Positions 25,549 to 34,992 of a stretch of 64,000 nucleotides of DNA are shown piece by piece; positions within the stretch are counted from its first letter, which is position 1, and each line of letters begins with the position of its first letter. Source of the stretch: Amphritea pacifica (lineage in GTDB: Bacteria > Pseudomonadota > Gammaproteobacteria > Pseudomonadales > Balneatricaceae); contig NZ_JAFFZO010000017.1 of assembly GCF_016924145.1 (NCBI RefSeq), forward strand, positions 1 to 64,000, in the 5' to 3' direction. A program made the position numbers and the translations under genes. The notes below the pieces were generated by a model. That model made no database searches. It saw nothing but the letters and a program-made list of their open reading frames with translations, and was not told the origin of the DNA.

Positions 25549-26706
25549 TCAACCTGCAGCCTGAAGAATTTCACGGGCGATGATGACACGCTGAATCTCA
25601 CTGGTGCCCTCATAAATTGAGGTGATCCGGACATCCCGGCTCATTCGCTCCAGTGGGTACTCCTGCATGTAACCATAGCCGCCCAGTAACTGCAGGGCTG
25701 TGTAACAGGCCTGATTCGCTTTTTCACTGGCAAACAGTTTTGCCATGGAGGCCTCTTTGGCAAAACTCATACCCCGTTGCTTACGATCAGCCGCACTCAT
25801 CAGCAGCAATCGTGCGGCTTCAAGTTCGGTCATCCGGTCAGCAATCATCCATTGCAACCCCTGAAAGTCAGCGATCGGCTTACCAAACTGCTGCCGCTCT
25901 CGGGTATAGGCTATCGCGTACTCCATCGCCGCCAGCCCCACACCCAGTGCCAGAGAACCGATACCAATACGTCCTCCGGCCAGTTCAGCCACGGCGATGC
26001 GAAAGCCATCATTGAGTTTGCCCAGAATGGCATTATCCGGCACTTCACAGCCATCAAAATGAACTTCATTGGTGGCCGAACCATGTTGCCCCATCTTCTT
26101 CTCAGCCGGTCCGACAGTGATACCGGCGGCGTCGGCAGGCACCAGAAAACAGGTAATCCCCTTGCCTTTTTTAGCCTCCGGATCAGTGACAGCCCACACC
26201 ACAAAAACACCGGCAAACTCGGCACTGGTGATCCATTGTTTTGTACCGGTAATCGCCCAGCCATTGTCTGTTTTTACGGCTTTGGTTCGCATCGAAGCAG
26301 GGTCGGAACCAGCGCCCGCTTCAGTAAGGCAAAAACTGCCACTCAGATATTCACCACTACAGATCTTTGGCAGGTAATGCTGTTTCTGCTCTTCGCTGCC
26401 CACCACCTGAATCACCTCGGCAACCATGTTGGTTACCGACATGGTCACCGCCGTTGATGCACAGGCCCTGGCGATCTCGGTAACGGCGATACTGAAGGCC
26501 ACCGCTCCCGCGTCAGTGCCTCCGTATTGAGCATCGATGTTCAATCCCATAAAGCCAAGCTCAGCCAGTTGTTTACAATGAGCGGTGAGAATATTGCGAT
26601 CTTTGGTTTGATCCAGTTGCTCAGCAACAGTTGCCAGCTCACTTTCCGCAAAACGGCGGGCAGCATCCTGTATCATCTGTTGCTCTTCGGTAAGGTTCAG
26701 ATCCAT
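25549..26706 (-). CDS. Acyl-CoA dehydrogenase
   Basis: A 385-aa FAD-dependent acyl-CoA dehydrogenase that introduces an alpha-beta double bond. Family signatures are seen: FCLTEAGAGSDPASMRT, KQWITSAEF, and the C-terminal ILGGYGY-type stretch LLGGYGYMQEYPLERM. The catalytic Glu is the Glu in YEGTSEIQR. Length matches short-chain types. The start MDLNLTEEQ has AGGAA upstream. It is the first gene of a six-gene operon with a CoA-transferase, a synthetase, two thioesterases and a hydrolase; the substrate is unknown. Confidence 0.92.
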   Translation of the reverse strand: MDLNLTEEQQMIQDAARRFAESELATVAEQLDQTKDRNILTAHCKQLAELGFMGLNIDAQYGGTDAGAVAFSIAVTEIARACASTAVTMSVTNMVAEVIQVVGSEEQKQHYLPKICSGEYLSGSFCLTEAGAGSDPASMRTKAVKTDNGWAITGTKQWITSAEFAGVFVVWAVTDPEAKKGKGITCFLVPADAAGITVGPAEKKMGQHGSATNEVHFDGCEVPDNAILGKLNDGFRIAVAELAGGRIGIGSLALGVGLAAMEYAIAYTRERQQFGKPIADFQGLQWMIADRMTELEAARLLLMSAADRKQRGMSFAKEASMAKLFASEKANQACYTALQLLGGYGYMQEYPLERMSRDVRITSIYEGTSEIQRVIIAREILQAAG

Positions 26707-26974
26707 CGGGTATTCCTGATATTTTTGTTCTATCCCCCAGCCTGAATCCAACCAATCAGGAATTTATAGGGGTTTTCCCTTAAGTATATACCCCAAAAAC
26801 ACCGGACAGGTAAACAGCAAATTGAAAATTTTTCTCTGGCGGGATGGGTAAATTTTTTGCGCAAACTGCCTCAGATCATACAAATGTCACCTTTTACCGT
26901 TAGTTTAATTGCCCTCAGAGGATTAACTGTTAGAATCCGCCTCGTCACACACAAGTCACATATGCACAAACTGA

Positions 26975-27487
26975 ATGATGAATAAGAAAAATAAAATACT
27001 GATCAGTGCGTGTCTGTTAGGTTGCAAAGTCCGTTACGACGGCAGAGATAACCTGATAGATAACGATTTTATCCGACACTTGCAGCAGCAAGGACGCCTT
27101 GTACCAGTCTGTCCGGAACAGGAAGGCGGACTTCCAACCCCGCGTGCACCCGCCGAAATTCAGGATAAATTCCCCCTGCGAATCACCAGCACTGATGGCG
27201 AAGATGTCACACCACAATTTCTCTCCGGAGCTGAAATAACCCTGGAAATAGCTCAGCGGGAAGGCTGCTGCTGCGCTTTGCTTAAATCCCGCAGCCCTTC
27301 ATGCGGTAACCTCGAAGTTTACGACGGCAGTTTCACCGGCACGCTGAAAGCGGGTTCCGGCGCAACGGCTGATGAGCTTATGCGAAACGGATTTCCGGTC
27401 TACAATGAGAGACAGCTCGATCAGTTGATCGAATTTATTGAGCTGCTGGATGGCTGCGAACCCGATACCCGACGCCGTGCCAGCTAG
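26975..27487 (+). CDS. DUF523 protein
   Basis: A 170-aa protein of the DUF523 family. Conserved Cys and Gly residues are seen in SACLLGCKVRYDG, VCPEQEGGLPTPR and LKSRSPSCG. The family is thought to bind a metal or Fe-S group, but no function is established. Two ATG codons in a row start the frame and either could be used. It is followed by an mscS-type gene after about 40 bases, perhaps in one transcript. The gene is upstream-divergent from the acyl-CoA operon. Confidence 0.85.
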   Translation: MMNKKNKILISACLLGCKVRYDGRDNLIDNDFIRHLQQQGRLVPVCPEQEGGLPTPRAPAEIQDKFPLRITSTDGEDVTPQFLSGAEITLEIAQREGCCCALLKSRSPSCGNLEVYDGSFTGTLKAGSGATADELMRNGFPVYNERQLDQLIEFIELLDGCEPDTRRRAS

Positions 27488-27528
27488 TTACCTCTGAGGC
27501 AGAGGCTACCGATACAGGAGACCCGTCC

Positions 27529-28380
27529 ATGATCAAGGACGAGCTGGCTACTCTGACACAATTCTATACCCTGATTATCGATTTCTTCGTTAATTACAGT
27601 TTTCAGGTCATCGGGGCGATTATCATTCTGATCATTGGCCTGATCGTCGCCCGCTGGATTGGCAAACTCACCCTCAGAGTCTGCCTGCGAAACAATGTTG
27701 ATGTCACCCTCAGTAACTTTATCAGCAGCACCGTCAAGCTACTGCTGCTCGCGATGGTTGCTGTGATCTGCCTGGGCAAGTTTGGTATCAGTGTCGCCCC
27801 CTTTATCGCCGCGATCGGCGCGGTCTCCCTCAGTATTGGTCTGGCTCTTCAGGGGGTTTTCTCCAACTATGGTGCCGGTTTCACCATTATCCTCACCCGA
27901 CCTTTCGTCGTCGGCAACACGATCCGCTGTAACGATGTCTGCGGCGTTGTGGAAGAGATCCGCCTGGCCTATACCCAGCTGTCAACCGAGGATGGTGAGA
28001 TTATCACTATCCCCAACAAGCATATTGTTGGCGAGGTGCTGATCAACTCGTTTGAAAACACCATTGTGGAAGCCACGATCGGCATCAGTTACTCCGCCAA
28101 CCCTGATAAAGCTATCGAACTGATCAGAGAGCAGCTTGCAGCTAACGCGTCTATTGTGAAGCAGCCTTCTCCTCAGGTTGGTATCGCCGGGTTCGGTGAT
28201 TCTTCAGTCAATATCGCCTACCGCTACTGGGTGCCAACCAAGCAGTTGTTCGAGTTACAGTTTCAGATCAACGGCGCTGTCTACCAGGCATTCAGAGAGG
28301 CCGGAGTGGAGATTCCATTCCCGCAACGGGAGGTGACACTGAAATCACCCCGGCCTGAGGAAGAACCCAAGTTACTCTAA
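27529..28380 (+). CDS. MscS-type mechanosensitive channel
   Basis: A 283-aa small-conductance channel that releases solutes on osmotic downshock. Three transmembrane helices (about 22-45, 63-83 and 92-115) precede a beta-rich domain. The pore helix TM3 has the Gly/Ala-rich pattern AIGAVSLSIGLALQG, followed by FVVGNTIRCNDVCGVVEEI and NKHIVGEVLINS. Length equals E. coli MscS. The last 20 residues are Pro/Glu-rich. It probably shares a transcript with the DUF523 gene. Confidence 0.9.
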   Translation: MIKDELATLTQFYTLIIDFFVNYSFQVIGAIIILIIGLIVARWIGKLTLRVCLRNNVDVTLSNFISSTVKLLLLAMVAVICLGKFGISVAPFIAAIGAVSLSIGLALQGVFSNYGAGFTIILTRPFVVGNTIRCNDVCGVVEEIRLAYTQLSTEDGEIITIPNKHIVGEVLINSFENTIVEATIGISYSANPDKAIELIREQLAANASIVKQPSPQVGIAGFGDSSVNIAYRYWVPTKQLFELQFQINGAVYQAFREAGVEIPFPQREVTLKSPRPEEEPKLL

Positions 28381-28439
28381 GTATAAACAGCCCCTCTGCA
28401 GCATAATAACAATTAACACAACCACAGAATGGAACCGCT

Positions 28440-28874
28440 ATGAGTAAGCCAGACACAACCGACCCGACCGTCCACGGCAGTTGCCTCTGTGGCGCCGTCA
28501 GCTATCAGTTCAGTGGCATCCCCCGGGGATTTCAATACTGTCATTGCTCCCGTTGCCAGAAGGCTTCCGGCAGTGCTCACGGCTCATTTATGTTTGTATC
28601 GCCGGAGCAGTTCAGATGGCTCCGCGGTGCTGATCTGGTAACACGTTATGAGGTGCCAGACGCCAGGTTCTATGCATCCTGTTTTTGCAGCCGTTGCGGA
28701 TCATCTCTGCCCTGGGAGGTTAAGGGTGCCAACAATATTGCTATTCCGGCAGGCTCGCTGGATGATGATCCGGGAGTCCGGCCGCGTCGCAATATATTCT
28801 TCGACTACCGCGCCTGCTGGTTCGAACCAAGCAGCGAACTGGAGTGCTTCCCTGAAGGCCCCGGGCGCAAATAA
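28440..28874 (+). CDS. GFA-family protein
   Basis: A 144-aa zinc protein of the glutathione-dependent formaldehyde-activating (GFA)/CENP-V family. Zinc ligands are seen in GSCLCGAVSY, CHCSRCQKASGS and CFCSRCGSSLPW. The family scavenges or binds thiols, but no catalytic role is proven for most members. A GGAACCGCT site precedes the ATG. A strong terminator follows about 30 bases downstream. Confidence 0.85.
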   Translation: MSKPDTTDPTVHGSCLCGAVSYQFSGIPRGFQYCHCSRCQKASGSAHGSFMFVSPEQFRWLRGADLVTRYEVPDARFYASCFCSRCGSSLPWEVKGANNIAIPAGSLDDDPGVRPRRNIFFDYRACWFEPSSELECFPEGPGRK

Positions 28875-28904
28875 GCAGCTATTCGCGCTGATAACTTTCA
28901 GACA

Positions 28905-28931
28905 ATAAAAAAGGCCCCGCGGGCCTTTTCT
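28905..28931. terminator. Terminator between GFA and DUF3087 genes
   Basis: AAAAGGCCC and GGGCCTTTT arms around CGC give a compact hairpin with A and T runs on both sides, serving two convergent genes. Confidence 0.85.
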
Positions 28932-28948
28932 ATTTGAACAGTTTTCAA

Positions 28949-29455
28949 TCAATATTTATCCAGCATCTCTGGCCGGAACTCGTCGGTCGTCACGCTATAA
29001 CCATGCTCCTCAATGGTCTGCTGCAACTCTCTCATCGTGCGGTGCAGGTCATCCATTGTGATGGTATTGTTATCCAGATTGTAGAGCTGCTCGGAACCGT
29101 TATAACTCCAGTTCATTATCACCATTGCATCCCGGTCACCGGTTTCTATCGCCGCTTTGATCTTTTTCTGTTTACGATAAATCTTGTTGAGCATCTGCTT
29201 CAGATCCCAGACATAGATCACTTCGTACATATACTCATGATCACGGTAACGGCGCAGGAGTGAAACCACCACAACCGCAGCAACCACAACGCCCGCCACA
29301 TTCAGCCAGAAATTACTGCCATCCTGGTTACCAATCAGTTGGATCAGGAGAGTAGAGACGGATAACGCGATCACTGAAAGCAGTATCACCACACCGATCA
29401 TGATCTGTTTATAATGTTTGCTATAACGCTCTTTGTTAATCTGTTTCAGCTGCAT
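28949..29455 (-). CDS. DUF3087 membrane protein
   Basis: A 168-aa protein with two hydrophobic helices (about 18-40 and 49-67) and a soluble C-terminal half rich in charged residues. The layout and the start MQLKQINKERYSKHYKQI match the DUF3087 family of gammaproteobacteria, whose function is not known. A longer frame to 29530 adds a basic stretch with no support. It is divergent from the lipoprotein gene next door. Confidence 0.7.
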   Translation of the reverse strand: MQLKQINKERYSKHYKQIMIGVVILLSVIALSVSTLLIQLIGNQDGSNFWLNVAGVVVAAVVVVSLLRRYRDHEYMYEVIYVWDLKQMLNKIYRKQKKIKAAIETGDRDAMVIMNWSYNGSEQLYNLDNNTITMDDLHRTMRELQQTIEEHGYSVTTDEFRPEMLDKY

Positions 29456-29568
29456 GTTATTTTTACCCGAAGAATGATTGGCGCGATTATAGTCTCTCGC
29501 GGGAGTAGCACCAAGGCGGCAGATCAACAATCTTGCACCCCACGGACAAAAACCTGAGGCGAGTAAAA

Positions 29569-30990
29569 ATGTATAAGGCTATCCTGATTTTTCTGGCGGT
29601 CCTGCTTATTAATGGCTGCAGCCAGAGCCTGCGCCCCCTGGCACCGCAATCCGGACCCACTGAGCACTGCGCAGCAGCGCTGACCTCATTGCAACAACTC
29701 AGCCTCAGTTACAGCGGTATGCAACAGGGAGAGCAGGTTGCCAAAGCCCCCTGGCTTCGCAGTAACAGACTGGTGGACTATTATCGCCAGACCGATCTCA
29801 CCGAAACGCAATTAGCCGACCTGCTGAGCCTGATGTCACAGCTGGCTGTGACCAGCCTTAATTATGAAACCAGACTGATCCCGGCTTCCAGACTGCAAGA
29901 ATGGCAGCAACGTTTTGACATTAGCGACGCCAGCCGCTTTATCGATCATTGCAGCCAGACGCTGGTGCAGCAACAGTTGCAGTCCCCCGATAAAACCCGT
30001 CGCTGGTTACGCAGCCTGCCCGAAGACGACGACTATCGGCCACTGGCCAGAGTTGCCGGCTTCTACCCAATCACCGCACTGCTGTTTAAGCAGGGCGTCA
30101 TACGGGAACATAACAGGCTATACCAGCAACCGGAGAAACTTAAAGACAGCCAATGGACAACCTATACCGCCGCAACAGTATCGACAACCACACCGGCTAT
30201 GGCTTCAGTCGCCTATAACAGTCTGGGCATCCCCCGTCTGACCCCGACGCAGCAACAGGCACTGCTTGAATATCACGCACCCCTATGGCGACTGCCTGAC
30301 CATCAGCGGGTTAACCGCCCGGGCACCCCCTACTGGGCACAGGGAGAGCTTCGGGTAGACCCGCAACCAAGCAGCTTTACCTATATCAGTTACGGAATCC
30401 ATCACAGCCAGATTACCCTGCAGCTGAACTATCTGATCTGGTTTCCTGAGCGCCCGGCTGAAAACAGCTTCGATCTGGTCGCCGGACAACACGACGCCGT
30501 ACTGTTTCGGGTGCACCTGAGCCCCTCCGGAGAGATTCTTGCCTATGACAGCATCCATCTTTGTGGCTGCTGGTACACGCTCATTCTGCCAACCGGGACA
30601 CGTTATTCCGACCATCACGACCTCTATCATGAACCCACCTTTGTATTGCGCACCGACAGAGGCCGACAGCAAATCTCGCTGACGGCTGACTCCCATCTGC
30701 TTATCGCCAGCCAGAAACGCGATCTGCCTCCGCCTGTCAGCACAAAGTATCAGCTGAAACCATTCACCAGCCTGATACAGCTGAAGACAGGGGATAAATA
30801 CCGCTCCGTATTTAACCGGCAAGGCTTTGTAAGCGGCTCTGAGCGACTGGAACGCTGGCTATTCTGGCCCATGGGAATCTCTAACCCAGGTGCCCTCAGG
30901 CGCCCCGGAGATCATGCGATCCGTTTTGTTGGCCATCTCCACTTTGATGACCCTCAGATTCTGGAAAAGCTCGGCGTGGACAGCGATTAA
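29569..30990 (+). CDS. Unknown lipoprotein (473 aa)
   Basis: A 473-aa lipoprotein with a signal peptide and lipobox LLINGC (Cys near residue 17). The mature part has an N-terminal helical region rich in Gln and Leu. A beta-rich C-terminal half follows, containing the segments GQHDAVLFRVHLSP and DSIHLCGCWYT. I recognise no domain. The ATG at 29569 has GAGGCGAG upstream, while the frame could extend to a TTG at 29533. A terminator hairpin follows the stop. Location is likely the outer or inner membrane facing the periplasm. Confidence 0.7.
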   Translation: MYKAILIFLAVLLINGCSQSLRPLAPQSGPTEHCAAALTSLQQLSLSYSGMQQGEQVAKAPWLRSNRLVDYYRQTDLTETQLADLLSLMSQLAVTSLNYETRLIPASRLQEWQQRFDISDASRFIDHCSQTLVQQQLQSPDKTRRWLRSLPEDDDYRPLARVAGFYPITALLFKQGVIREHNRLYQQPEKLKDSQWTTYTAATVSTTTPAMASVAYNSLGIPRLTPTQQQALLEYHAPLWRLPDHQRVNRPGTPYWAQGELRVDPQPSSFTYISYGIHHSQITLQLNYLIWFPERPAENSFDLVAGQHDAVLFRVHLSPSGEILAYDSIHLCGCWYTLILPTGTRYSDHHDLYHEPTFVLRTDRGRQQISLTADSHLLIASQKRDLPPPVSTKYQLKPFTSLIQLKTGDKYRSVFNRQGFVSGSERLERWLFWPMGISNPGALRRPGDHAIRFVGHLHFDDPQILEKLGVDSD

Positions 30991-31018
30991 CCCGGTTTCA
31001 GCGGGTTTTCTGCTTTTT
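30985..31018 (+). terminator. Terminator after the lipoprotein gene
   Basis: AACCCG and CGGGTT arms around GTTTCAG are followed by TTCTGCTTTTTCC just after the stop codon. Confidence 0.6.
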
Positions 31019-31104
31019 CCTTCGCCACGACTCTTGTCCCGGGCGGACGGGCCACATACAATGTTCCGCTAAATTATCTATTCGATTTCAGGTTTATAAA
31101 ATCT

Positions 31105-32826
31105 ATGCGAGCCAGCCAATTTCTGATTGCCACACTGAAAGAAACTCCCTCTGATGCTGAAGTTATCAGCCACCAGCTTATGCTGCGGTCAGGTATGGTC
31201 CGTAAAGTGGCCGCTGGCCTGTACAACTGGCTGCCGACCGGTCTGCGGACCCTGCGCAAAGTTGAACGGATTGTGCGCGAAGAGATGGACAGATCCGGTG
31301 CGCAGGAAGTGCTGATGCCAGCGATACAGCCGGCTGAACTGTGGCAGGAATCTGGCCGCTGGGAAAAATATGGTCCGGAACTGCTACGTTTGCACGACCG
31401 TCATAACCGTGAATTCTGCGTTGGCCCAACCCATGAAGAGGTCATTACAGATCTGGTTCGTAACGAGATTCACAGCTATAAGCAGTTGCCTGCGAACTTC
31501 TACCAGATTCAGACCAAGTTCCGGGATGAAGTGCGCCCACGCTTCGGCATTATGCGTTCACGTGAATTTATTATGAAGGATGCCTACTCCTTCCATTGCA
31601 ACCTGGAATCGCTGCAACAGACCTACGATCTGATGCACCAGACCTACTGCAAAATCTTTGACCGTATCGGACTGGACTACCGTCCGGTACTGGCAGATAA
31701 CGGCTCGATTGGCGGCAACTCCTCCCACGAATTCCATGTTCTGGCGGATTCCGGTGAGGATGATATCGCTTTTTCCGACAGCAGCGACTTCGCCGCCAAT
31801 ATCGAGAAAGCGGAAGCTGTAGCACCGGCGGGTGAACGCGCAGCCCCCACTGAAGAGATGACCCTGGTGGATACACCGAATGCCAAGACCATCGCTCAAC
31901 TGGTTCAGCAACATGGTCTGCCAATTGAAAAAACCATTAAGACCCTGTTTGTTAAAGCATCCGATGAGTGTGATGCTGACTTTATCGCCTTGCTGGTGCG
32001 TGGTGATCACGACCTCAATGAGATCAAAGCAGAAAAACTGCCGCAGGTTGCCGCACCTCTGGAGATGGCCGATGAAACAGCTATCAAGAGCCTGATCGGT
32101 GCCGGCCCCGGCTCCCTGGGCCCTGTCAACCTGCCAATTCCCTGCATCGTTGACCGCACCGTTGCACTGATGTCTGACTTTGGTGCTGGCGCTAATATTG
32201 AAGGCAAACACTATTTCGGTATCAACTGGGATCGCGATGTTGCCCTGCCAGAAGTGGCGGACCTGCGCAACGTTGTCGAGGGTGATCCAAGTCCCTGCGG
32301 CAAGGGTAAAATCGTTATCCGTCGCGGCATCGAAGTAGGCCACATTTTCCAGCTGGGTCAGCAGTACGCCAAAGCGCTGAACGCTACCGTTCTCGATGAA
32401 AATGGTAAAGCGGTCACTATGGATATGGGCTGCTACGGTATCGGTGTTACCCGTGTAGTGGCTGCTGCTATCGAGCAGAACTACGATGACAACGGCATTA
32501 TCTGGCCAGAAGCAATTGCACCGTTCAGTATCGCCCTGGTAGCGCTGAAGTATGAAAAGTCCGAAGCGGTGCGCGAACAGGCTGACAAACTCTATGAGAC
32601 CCTGACTCAGGCGGGTTACGACGTTATTCTGGATGACCGGGCTAAAGTGAGTCCCGGAGTTAAGATGGCAGATATGGAGCTGATGGGCATCCCTCACCGC
32701 ATCGTCATCTCAGATCGCGGCCTTGAAGCGGGCACGCTGGAATACAAAGGCCGCCGGGATGCAGAGAAACAGGAGATCCCACTGGCCGAGCTCAGCGCTT
32801 TCATTGAACGCAGCGTGGCCCGATAA
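31105..32826 (+). CDS. proS: Prolyl-tRNA synthetase
   Basis: A 573-aa class II aminoacyl-tRNA synthetase that charges tRNA-Pro. The start [13 protein letters not shown] is typical of the bacterial form. Motif 2 lies in [17 protein letters not shown] and motif 3 in [14 protein letters not shown]. An insertion domain (about 224-407, YbaK-like) edits mis-charged alanine. The C-terminal anticodon-binding domain follows (about 470-573). The size fits this bacterial type. A terminator follows the stop. Confidence 0.97.
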   Translation: MRASQFLIATLKETPSDAEVISHQLMLRSGMVRKVAAGLYNWLPTGLRTLRKVERIVREEMDRSGAQEVLMPAIQPAELWQESGRWEKYGPELLRLHDRHNREFCVGPTHEEVITDLVRNEIHSYKQLPANFYQIQTKFRDEVRPRFGIMRSREFIMKDAYSFHCNLESLQQTYDLMHQTYCKIFDRIGLDYRPVLADNGSIGGNSSHEFHVLADSGEDDIAFSDSSDFAANIEKAEAVAPAGERAAPTEEMTLVDTPNAKTIAQLVQQHGLPIEKTIKTLFVKASDECDADFIALLVRGDHDLNEIKAEKLPQVAAPLEMADETAIKSLIGAGPGSLGPVNLPIPCIVDRTVALMSDFGAGANIEGKHYFGINWDRDVALPEVADLRNVVEGDPSPCGKGKIVIRRGIEVGHIFQLGQQYAKALNATVLDENGKAVTMDMGCYGIGVTRVVAAAIEQNYDDNGIIWPEAIAPFSIALVALKYEKSEAVREQADKLYETLTQAGYDVILDDRAKVSPGVKMADMELMGIPHRIVISDRGLEAGTLEYKGRRDAEKQEIPLAELSAFIERSVAR

Positions 32827-32831
32827 AATCA

Positions 32832-32862
32832 CACAGCAGGCCTCTGGCCTGCTTTTTTTTAC
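32832..32862 (+). terminator. Terminator after proS
   Basis: AGCAGGCC and GGCCTGCT arms around TCT, followed by a run of eight T, form a classic Rho-independent terminator. Confidence 0.9.
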
Positions 32863-32918
32863 GCCAGTGAAACTGAGTACCACTGTACGCTTAACCCAAC
32901 CTGCCACGGTATCTGGTT

Positions 32919-33647
32919 ATGGATAACATCAGGCTTCTGACGCCCCCCAATGATACCGCCCGGGATTCTGAGCGCTGGTACGAATTTGCCATCTATCTGA
33001 GTCGTCAGTGCGGCGATACCGTTACGCCCCTGATCACCACCACAGCAGAAGAGTTTCAACAACAGCTCGGCGATGCCGGGATGGTCTATTGTGCCCCTGA
33101 GCAAATACCCACCCTGATACGTGACCATCGCTTTATTCCACTGATGCAGCCTGTTGAGGTGTATGAAGAGGTGGTTATTGCTTCGGGACCTGCTGCCTCA
33201 GAACATCGACTAAGCGCCATTCAGGGCTGCTCGCTGGGAGGCATCAAAGGCACCTTTGCTAACCGGCTTGGGCTTACCACACTGAAGGCGAAACAGATCC
33301 GGCCCGGGTCCATGGCATATGCCGAAAACTGGCTGCAACTCCTCAAAGCAGTACAACAGGGACAGCAACCCTACGCCCTGCTGAGTAAAAACTTCATCGA
33401 CCAGCTGTCAGAACTCAGTCTGACATCGGTCAACCTTCTGGCCCGCAGTCACCTGCGCAAAGCATTTCCCCTGTTGATGGCGGCACCGCAGCTCAAACCC
33501 AGGGTAAACGGTTTACGGGATATACTCGAGAGAATGGCTGATGATCCGAAGGGAGCGGCTGTTGTCGAAAAACTGAATAACCAGGGCTGGAAAAAACCCT
33601 CACAGCAAAGCATTATAAACATGGTTAAATTACTGCGTGGCAAGTAG
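32919..33647 (+). CDS. PhnD/SsuA-type substrate-binding-like protein without signal peptide
   Basis: A 242-aa protein of the PhnD/transferrin-like periplasmic-binding fold (ABC transporter substrate-binding type). The lobes are seen in the pattern VYCAPEQIPTLIRDH and in SLGGIKGTFANRLGLTTLK. It has no signal peptide: the N terminus MDNIRLLTPPND is polar. No permease or ATPase gene is close. It may therefore be a cytoplasmic sensor or a carrier-like protein derived from a transporter subunit. The ligand is unknown. Confidence 0.65.
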   Translation: MDNIRLLTPPNDTARDSERWYEFAIYLSRQCGDTVTPLITTTAEEFQQQLGDAGMVYCAPEQIPTLIRDHRFIPLMQPVEVYEEVVIASGPAASEHRLSAIQGCSLGGIKGTFANRLGLTTLKAKQIRPGSMAYAENWLQLLKAVQQGQQPYALLSKNFIDQLSELSLTSVNLLARSHLRKAFPLLMAAPQLKPRVNGLRDILERMADDPKGAAVVEKLNNQGWKKPSQQSIINMVKLLRGK

Positions 33648-33698
33648 TACCCGCTCATTTACCACTCAGTTCACTGACAGATCAGGAGTCCGATTCAG

Positions 33699-34001
33699 AT
33701 GTATATCGCAATGAACCGTTTCAGAATAAAGCCAGGTCACGAGCAGGATTTTATCGACATCTGGAAAAACCGTGACAGCCACCTCGAATCGGTACCGGGT
33801 TTTATCTCGTTTAATTTGCTGCAGGGCGAAACTAAAGAGGACCACACTCTGATGTCATCCCATGCGGTATGGCAGGATAAAGCAGCATTTGAAGGCTGGC
33901 TTAAATCCGATGCGTTCAAAAAAGCCCACGCCAACGCCGGTACCCGCAGGGATATCTATCTCGGACCACCTCAGTTTGAAGGCTTTGAAACCGTACTCTG
34001 A
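33699..34001 (+). CDS. ABM-family monooxygenase, haem-degrading type
   Basis: A 100-aa ferredoxin-like protein of the antibiotic biosynthesis monooxygenase (ABM) group, close to IsdG/HmoB-type haem oxygenases. The conserved Trp and His are seen in HAVWQDKAAFEGWLKSD and FKKAHANAG. Such proteins act as dimers and cleave haem or oxidise polycyclic substrates. A haem role is inferred from the WxxWLxS and KKAH-like pattern, not proven. A CAGGAGTCCG ribosome site precedes the ATG. Confidence 0.75.
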   Translation: MYIAMNRFRIKPGHEQDFIDIWKNRDSHLESVPGFISFNLLQGETKEDHTLMSSHAVWQDKAAFEGWLKSDAFKKAHANAGTRRDIYLGPPQFEGFETVL

Positions 34002-34097
34002 GCGAGGCAGCGCCGGCTTCCCCTGCCGTGCGGAGAAACCGGCTTAATCAGGCACTTTACATTGATTAATTAACAGATTGTTTAATCTGAATTTTGA

Positions 34098-34670
34098 ATG
34101 GTTATAAATTTACCTGTGCGACTGACAATCACCTTTTTACTCATGCTGCTATCATGGCCGCTACTGGCAGCAACGCAGGAAGTCGATCCCCAGCTGCGGG
34201 AGGCGCTTAAGCAGGCATTTGCGCAAAGCAGTAGTTTTGAGGATCGTTTTGCCGCAGAGGTCTGGCTCACCGACATGTCCGGTCGCACCAAACGTTACGT
34301 CAGCAATGAACTGGAGCGAATTGAGATTCTCAGAACCGTTCATGCTGAAGCTCAGCGGGTTGAATTACCCGTCTCGTTACTGCTGGGTGTGATACATACC
34401 GAAAGCCGTTTCAACCGCTTTGCGGTATCGGTGGTCGGTGCTCAGGGACTAATGCAGGTCATGCCTTTCTGGAAAAAAGAGATCGGCCGCAACGATGATA
34501 ACCTGACCAACATCCAGACCAATCTGCGCTATGGAGCCACTATTCTGAAATACTATCTGGATCGCTCCAAAGGCAATCTGACGGAAGCGCTGGCACGCTA
34601 CAATGGCAGCTACGGTAAGGTCTGGTATCCGGAAAAAGTTTACCGTAATCAGCGCCGTTACGAAGACTGA
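34098..34670 (+). CDS. Lytic transglycosylase, SLT domain
   Basis: A 190-aa secreted or periplasmic muramidase. A signal peptide (about 1-24, ending near LAATQ) precedes a short charged region. The transglycosylase SLT fold follows, with the catalytic Glu in GVIHTESRFNRFAVS, then GAQGLMQVMP and the ALARYNGSYG motif. It cleaves peptidoglycan with formation of 1,6-anhydro ends. Small size suggests a single-domain member. Its stop codon abuts the stop of the convergent acylphosphatase gene, with no gap. Confidence 0.88.
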   Translation: MVINLPVRLTITFLLMLLSWPLLAATQEVDPQLREALKQAFAQSSSFEDRFAAEVWLTDMSGRTKRYVSNELERIEILRTVHAEAQRVELPVSLLLGVIHTESRFNRFAVSVVGAQGLMQVMPFWKKEIGRNDDNLTNIQTNLRYGATILKYYLDRSKGNLTEALARYNGSYGKVWYPEKVYRNQRRYED

Positions 34671-34940
34671 TTAGCGAATCACAAAATCGCTATATCTCTC
34701 CTCAGTTGCCACCCGGCTGGCTTTTACTTCGGCGACACAAGCAAGCTCAGGGCCGATACCGAGCCAGGACTCCAATTGCATCAGACCATGCTCGTTGCCA
34801 CAGGCCATCACCTCAACCCGCCCATCATCGAGGTTCCGCACCCAGCCGGTTAAACCGTTTGCCAGCGCCACCTCCAGTGTAGACTGGCGAAACCATACCC
34901 CCTGCACACGACCACTCACCCAGGCATGTAAACACTGCAT
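34671..34940 (-). CDS. acyP: Acylphosphatase
   Basis: An 89-aa acylphosphatase that hydrolyses acyl phosphates. The conserved SGRVQGVWFR loop (Arg near residue 18) and the NLDDGRVEVMACG segment with the catalytic Asn are visible. The start MQCLHAWV is chosen because the domain begins there; a longer frame adds five residues. Convergent with the lytic transglycosylase gene without spacing. Confidence 0.9.
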   Translation of the reverse strand: MQCLHAWVSGRVQGVWFRQSTLEVALANGLTGWVRNLDDGRVEVMACGNEHGLMQLESWLGIGPELACVAEVKASRVATEERYSDFVIR

Positions 34941-34992
34941 ATAAACAATTCCCAAAGATTAAGTTAATTCGCATCCGGCAAACGAGCGCCAC

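Noticed and set aside
31558-32697. 379-aa minus-strand frame
   Set aside because: Antisense shadow of proS with no family pattern.
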